Source: Candidatus Gerdarchaeota archaeon
GTDB taxonomy: Archaea > Asgardarchaeota > Heimdallarchaeia > JABLTI01
Assembly: GCA_016840945.1 (NCBI GenBank)
Contig: JAEORJ010000351.1
Coordinates: forward strand, 1-8,097
Reading direction: 5' to 3'
Length of the DNA: 8,097 bases
Position 1 is the first letter of the stretch. Every line of letters starts with the position of its first letter. Of this stretch, positions 5,139-8,097 are shown one piece after another. The position numbers and the translations under genes were made by a program. Under the pieces are notes generated by a model. It ran no database searches, was not told where the DNA came from, and was given only the letters and a program-made list of their open reading frames with translations.

Positions 5139-5585
5139 ACAATAAAGACCAATTAATTCTGTTTGTTCAATTATATGACCTTTGATAGCTTTTAACACAT
5201 CTTTTTTCCTACTTTTTGTAGTTAAAGGTAATTTCTCATCTAAAGCGAATAATGTGAAAATATATCTGTGAGTACCCCAAGGTGGACAAGGACCCATGTA
5301 TTTATTTTGTCTCATAAGATTCTTCCCTATAATTGCATTATCTAACTTACTCCCTTCCTCAATCTTCTTAGTTTTAGGATCAAGATGACAAATTATCCAA
5401 TGAGTGACAACTACACCTGGAATTGGTGCATCAGGATCTTCCATAATTAAAACTAAACTTTTAGTATTTTTAGGAACTCCGTGAATCTCAAGAGGAGGAT
5501 TGATTTCTTCTCCTTGACAAGTGTATTTTTTTGGCATTTGTGTTTTGTGTTTAAAAGCTGGACTAGTTAATTCAAGTTTACTCAT
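5127..5585 (-). CDS. YbhB/YbcL-type PEBP (phosphatidylethanolamine-binding protein-like) family protein
   Basis: This 152-residue protein has the usual length of bacterial and archaeal PEBP proteins. Signature motifs are present: LTSPAF at the start, YTCQGEEINPPLE (21-33), MEDPDAP (48-54), the THW triad (61-63) and GPCPPWGTHRYIF (98-110). These build the small anion-binding pocket. No signal peptide is present, so it is cytoplasmic. Eukaryotic relatives (RKIP, FT/TFL1) are signalling regulators, but the prokaryotic role is not settled and I claim none. The ATG is preceded by GTGA. The gene has its own start region in the 68 bp after the subtilase. Its stop lies in the hairpin shared with the four-helix gene. 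Confidence 0.95.
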   Translation of the reverse strand: MSKLELTSPAFKHKTQMPKKYTCQGEEINPPLEIHGVPKNTKSLVLIMEDPDAPIPGVVVTHWIICHLDPKTKKIEEGSKLDNAIIGKNLMRQNKYMGPCPPWGTHRYIFTLFALDEKLPLTTKSRKKDVLKAIKGHIIEQTELIGLYCKKK

Positions 5586-5633
5586 TAATTATTCACAATA
5601 TAATTTGATAAAAAGTTATTAATTAATTATTTG

Positions 5634-5667
5634 AAAAAAAAAGATAAATGCTGCTATGTAGCAGCAT
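5634..5667 (-). terminator. Intrinsic terminator of the subtilase gene with stop codon in the stem
   Basis: ATGCTGCTA (5648-5656) and TAGCAGCAT (5659-5667) pair perfectly; with a realistic 4-base loop the stem is 8 bp. On the minus strand T9 follows (complement of 5634-5642). The TAG stop (5654-5656) is part of the loop-proximal structure, so a terminating ribosome would cover and melt the hairpin. Confidence 0.8.
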
Positions 5668-6781
5668 CTGCTTGAATAAAGCCTGCACCTTGTTCATAAA
5701 TTGTATAGCCAAGATCGACAGCAGTTGATTGTAAGTGAGATTCTAACCAAGCAACAGACATAGCACCAAAAGATTCAAACATAAGTGCAAAAACACCAGA
5801 TGTTTGAGGACAGCTAAAGCTTGTACCACTAATGTAATAGTAACCACCATAATATGGTAAAACTAAGTTTTGACCTATAGCAGCTACATCGACTTTTCCT
5901 CGAGAGGAATACTCGGATAAAAATACATTGGTGAAATCTTCTTCTGGTAAATCTGTTCCAATACCTGCGAAACCGTAAGCTTCTGTTAAACCTACATAAC
6001 CACATGAGGCTACAGATGTAACATCTGCAAGATTAGCTGGATAAGCTGTTGTGTCAGCACCGGGTCCTTCATTGCCAGCTGAAGTACAGACAACAATACC
6101 TTCTGCTTCTGCACCATCCACTGCAGCACTAAGGAGAGCATTTGTTTCCTCATAGCCTAAGGACATTGAAACGATCATGTTAAGATTTGATAAGGCACCA
6201 GCATGTAAACTTCGGGCATAATTGATACATTCAGCCCAGTTGTCTAACATTTCTGTTGGAGTGACTTGACTTTTTCTTGTTCCTCCAATCCAATAAAGGC
6301 ATCTCAACATAACTATTTTGGCATCTTCTGCAACACCATTTACCCAATAATCAGTATCAGAATCTAATCTATAACCAATTATTGTTCCAGTAACTGCTGA
6401 ACCGTGTCCTTCTGTGTCAGCTTCCCAAGAAACACTATCTTTACCTAAAAGTTGGGTATAGGATTTACAATAGTCAGTTAAAATATTCTCAGCTGGGAAA
6501 TAATCGCGCCAATTAGCAACTAATCCAGTATCAATAATAACGACAACTGTACCTGCACCAGTATAGGCTTGTTTCTCAACATCGATAATGTCATTCCACC
6601 ATGGCAAAATCTTTGGAAGATCAGCTTTTGACCATTCCACAGGTGTTGGAGGTGGCTTTGATTTCCTATCTGTAGAAGCTTGAGTCATAAGAGTCATTGA
6701 ATTACCAACGAAAGCAATGATTGTCGATGACATTAAAACCATCGTTATTGTGAAGAATAATAATTTTTTACTTATTTTCAA
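5654..6781 (-). CDS. Secreted subtilisin-like serine protease (peptidase S8), minimal form
   Basis: This 375-residue protein has an N-terminal signal peptide or anchor (KISKKLLFFTITMVLMSSTIIAFVG). The catalytic triad is intact: Asp84 in IIDTG, His126 in EGHGSAVTG and Ser321 in SGTSFSCPQTSG, with oxyanion Asn237 in SAGNEGPG. The end, GAGFIQADAA, is the usual last helix of the domain, so no C-terminal extension exists. Only about 45 residues separate the signal from the domain, too few for an I9 propeptide. The start is TTG, fixed by GGAGTG eight bases upstream (complement of 6790-6795) and by the lysine-rich signal start; the first ATG would remove that start. GC content is visibly above that of neighbours. 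It acts outside the cell, probably in peptide scavenging or protein processing; substrate unknown. Confidence 0.93.
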   Translation of the reverse strand: MKISKKLLFFTITMVLMSSTIIAFVGNSMTLMTQASTDRKSKPPPTPVEWSKADLPKILPWWNDIIDVEKQAYTGAGTVVVIIDTGLVANWRDYFPAENILTDYCKSYTQLLGKDSVSWEADTEGHGSAVTGTIIGYRLDSDTDYWVNGVAEDAKIVMLRCLYWIGGTRKSQVTPTEMLDNWAECINYARSLHAGALSNLNMIVSMSLGYEETNALLSAAVDGAEAEGIVVCTSAGNEGPGADTTAYPANLADVTSVASCGYVGLTEAYGFAGIGTDLPEEDFTNVFLSEYSSRGKVDVAAIGQNLVLPYYGGYYYISGTSFSCPQTSGVFALMFESFGAMSVAWLESHLQSTAVDLGYTIYEQGAGFIQADAAT

Positions 6782-6800
6782 AGTTTTAACACTCCAAAAA

Positions 6801-6819
6801 CATTAATTATTCATTAATG
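6801..6819 (-). promoter_or_regulatory. Small hairpin in the subtilase leader
   Basis: CATTAAT (6801-6807) and ATTAATG (6813-6819) form a 7-bp, AT-rich stem, five bases upstream of the GGAGTG ribosome binding site. It could affect initiation, but it is weak and may be chance. Confidence 0.25.
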
Positions 6820-6843
6820 CTAGAGATAAAAACTATATGGAGA

Positions 6844-6855
6844 ATTTAAATATTT
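6844..6855 (-). promoter_or_regulatory. Candidate TATA box of the subtilase gene
   Basis: Minus-strand AATATTTAAATT lies about 65 bases before the TTG start. Initiation about 25 bases downstream would give a leader of some 40 bases. The 161-bp gap before the gene supports an independent promoter. Confidence 0.4.
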
Positions 6856-6920
6856 TGCTTATTTTTTTTAAAAAAATCCATTATTTTTTAATGTAAAATA
6901 CCTTATTTTCCGAGTAAGAT

Positions 6921-6932
6921 AAAGAGAAAAAT
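6921..6932 (-). terminator. T-rich tract after the RCK-domain gene
   Basis: About ten bases past the TAA stop the minus strand reads AATTTTTCTCTTT, a weak archaeal-type T-tract without a hairpin. A longer T7 follows further on near 6863-6880. Confidence 0.35.
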
Positions 6933-6942
6933 TATAAATTCA

Positions 6943-8097
6943 TTAAGGATGAATGCCTGAATTAGTTCTAACATGCTGTTGTAACATTTGAAAAGCATAT
7001 GCCGAAGTTGAAAACGTGGTTGCATCAATTGTTTTAGCAATTTCAGCTAATTCTTCATCAAACATTCTTACATAAACTCCGATATTAGGGTAATATTTTT
7101 TGATCGCTACACAGAGTATTATTGCATCTGAAAATAATTTTTCAGTATTCCAACAAATATAAATTTGCTTTATTTCATTCATATCACAATGATCTTCAAG
7201 GTTTTCAATGAATTGTATTTTTTCATTAAATGAATTAACATTTGGTAAATCATTATAAATTTCGGAACTAATTTCTGGATCAAAAAGATAAACAAATGCT
7301 TTAATTTCCTTTCCAAGATATTCTACTATACGAGAAGTTAAGTTATCATTTCCTAAAACAATCACTTTTTCACTGGATGAAAGCTCTTTTGCCCATCCTT
7401 TAACGGATTCCATAGTCCAATCAGAAGTTGAAAAAGTAAAGGCATTCCATGGATCATCTAATAAATAATTGCGAAAGTGATCATCAAACAAACGCATATA
7501 AAGGTCACAATTAGGATTAAATTCTCTAACCCTTTTGGCTGCAATTAAAGCTCTTCGTAAGTCAGATGTTACACAAAAAACTTCTTTACATCGTTTAATG
7601 CCTGCTAATTGGATTATTTCATAATCAGTATAATCACCAACAACAACTGGTTGCCCTAAACTTATAAGATCATCAACTTTATCAAGTTCAATTTCAACTA
7701 ATGAATAAGGTTGTTTATTTTTTCGTAAATATTCAACTATTCTTTCACCAAGATGATTATAACCTAAAACAACTGTATGATTTCTCTTTCTAGAAGCAAT
7801 TTTTCTGGCACTTAAAATAGGGTTATATCCGTAAATCTCTTGTAAAGTGCTTAAAATAAAACTAATAATTAAAATTTCAAATAAAATTTGCCAAATGAAT
7901 TGATAAAAAATTATCCCTGAATAATTTGTTTCACTTTTACGGATACTCATAGAAATAAGTAAAATATTCCAGAAATTTTTATCATATTCAAAAATAAAAA
8001 TTAAAATAAAACCTACTATCCAGAATAAAAGAAAAATAGAGACAGGCAATAGAAATTGTCTTAGTTGATTTCTAACAATTCTTACTCTTTTAGGTGA
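6943..8097 (-). CDS. Two-helix membrane protein with tandem TrkA-N/RCK-like domains (5' partial)
   Basis: The frame is open through the right edge, so the N-terminus is missing; a TTG at 8049 is internal. Of 384 visible residues, two membrane helices lie at about 14-38 and 62-86. A first RCK/TrkA-N Rossmann lobe starts near 105 (HTVVLGYNHLGERI, acidic VEIE after strand 2, VVVGDYTD) and a second follows near 245 (VIVLGNDNLTSRI). Each lobe ends with a matching motif: RLFDD..FTFSTSDW and RMFDE..TTFSTSAY. Such proteins gate potassium or other cation channels, binding nucleotide or Ca2+. The glycine loop is altered in lobe 1 (GxNxLG) and degraded in lobe 2. The pore position between the helices reads SMSIRKSETNY, with no TVGYG filter. 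The protein resembles CASTOR/POLLUX-like or Kch-like channels in layout. Confidence 0.8.
   Translation of the reverse strand, partial: SPKRVRIVRNQLRQFLLPVSIFLLFWIVGFILIFIFEYDKNFWNILLISMSIRKSETNYSGIIFYQFIWQILFEILIISFILSTLQEIYGYNPILSARKIASRKRNHTVVLGYNHLGERIVEYLRKNKQPYSLVEIELDKVDDLISLGQPVVVGDYTDYEIIQLAGIKRCKEVFCVTSDLRRALIAAKRVREFNPNCDLYMRLFDDHFRNYLLDDPWNAFTFSTSDWTMESVKGWAKELSSSEKVIVLGNDNLTSRIVEYLGKEIKAFVYLFDPEISSEIYNDLPNVNSFNEKIQFIENLEDHCDMNEIKQIYICWNTEKLFSDAIILCVAIKKYYPNIGVYVRMFDEELAEIAKTIDATTFSTSAYAFQMLQQHVRTNSGIHP

Noticed and set aside
4976..5185. Second + frame overlapping the end of the four-helix gene and the PEBP gene
   Set aside because: It is out of frame with the hydrophobic protein, crosses the terminator hairpin and runs into the antisense of the PEBP gene.
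6863..6880. T-run followed by A-run as a hairpin
   Set aside because: It is low-complexity A/T sequence that pairs trivially. At most it is part of the T-rich region after the RCK gene.
8049..8051. TTG at 8049 as the start of the RCK protein
   Set aside because: The frame stays open to the window edge with a basic stretch (KRVRIVRNQLRQ) and the first helix begins before this codon.

Overview
The window looks like accessory or lightly studied chromosome from an AT-rich archaeon. An Asgard (Promethearchaeota) genome is my best guess, but no gene here proves it. The evidence is GGTGA/GGAGTG-type ribosome binding sites, TATA-like boxes instead of -35/-10 pairs, a stand-alone PRC-barrel protein, a proline-rich zinc-ribbon protein and a double Lrp-like regulator. 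No rRNA, tRNA, CRISPR array or insertion sequence is visible, and no gap between genes exceeds 300 bases.

Left part (1-2173). A Pro/His/Gln-rich zinc-ribbon protein runs in from the left edge and converges on a small PRC-barrel-like protein. That gene is divergent from a one-domain cupin. The cupin converges on a six-helix DUF998-like membrane protein across a shared hairpin terminator.

Middle (2292-4645). A whole transcription unit for a small secreted or anchored peptide is duplicated in tandem, about 447 bp apart. The two peptides share 17 identical residues (ESDPEDPGNSPGPGLPP) but end in unrelated tails. The downstream copy has ACG where the other has its ATG start. Divergent from the pair is a 486-residue regulator with two Lrp/AsnC-like winged-helix modules. 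This peptide pair plus regulator is the best candidate for an undescribed system, although the functional link is inference.

Right part (4728-8097). A four-helix membrane protein converges on a YbhB-type PEBP protein with only 15 bp between them, and both stop codons lie in one hairpin. Next comes a minimal exported subtilisin-like protease, richer in GC than its neighbours, with a TTG start and a terminator stem that contains its stop codon. Last is a truncated-by-window membrane protein with two TrkA-N/RCK-like domains but no recognisable potassium selectivity filter.

Most genes appear to be single transcription units. Only the regulator and the four-helix protein (3185-5111) look possibly co-transcribed. 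A recurring theme is hairpin plus T-tract terminators, which is notable because archaeal intrinsic termination is thought to need mainly the T-tract.
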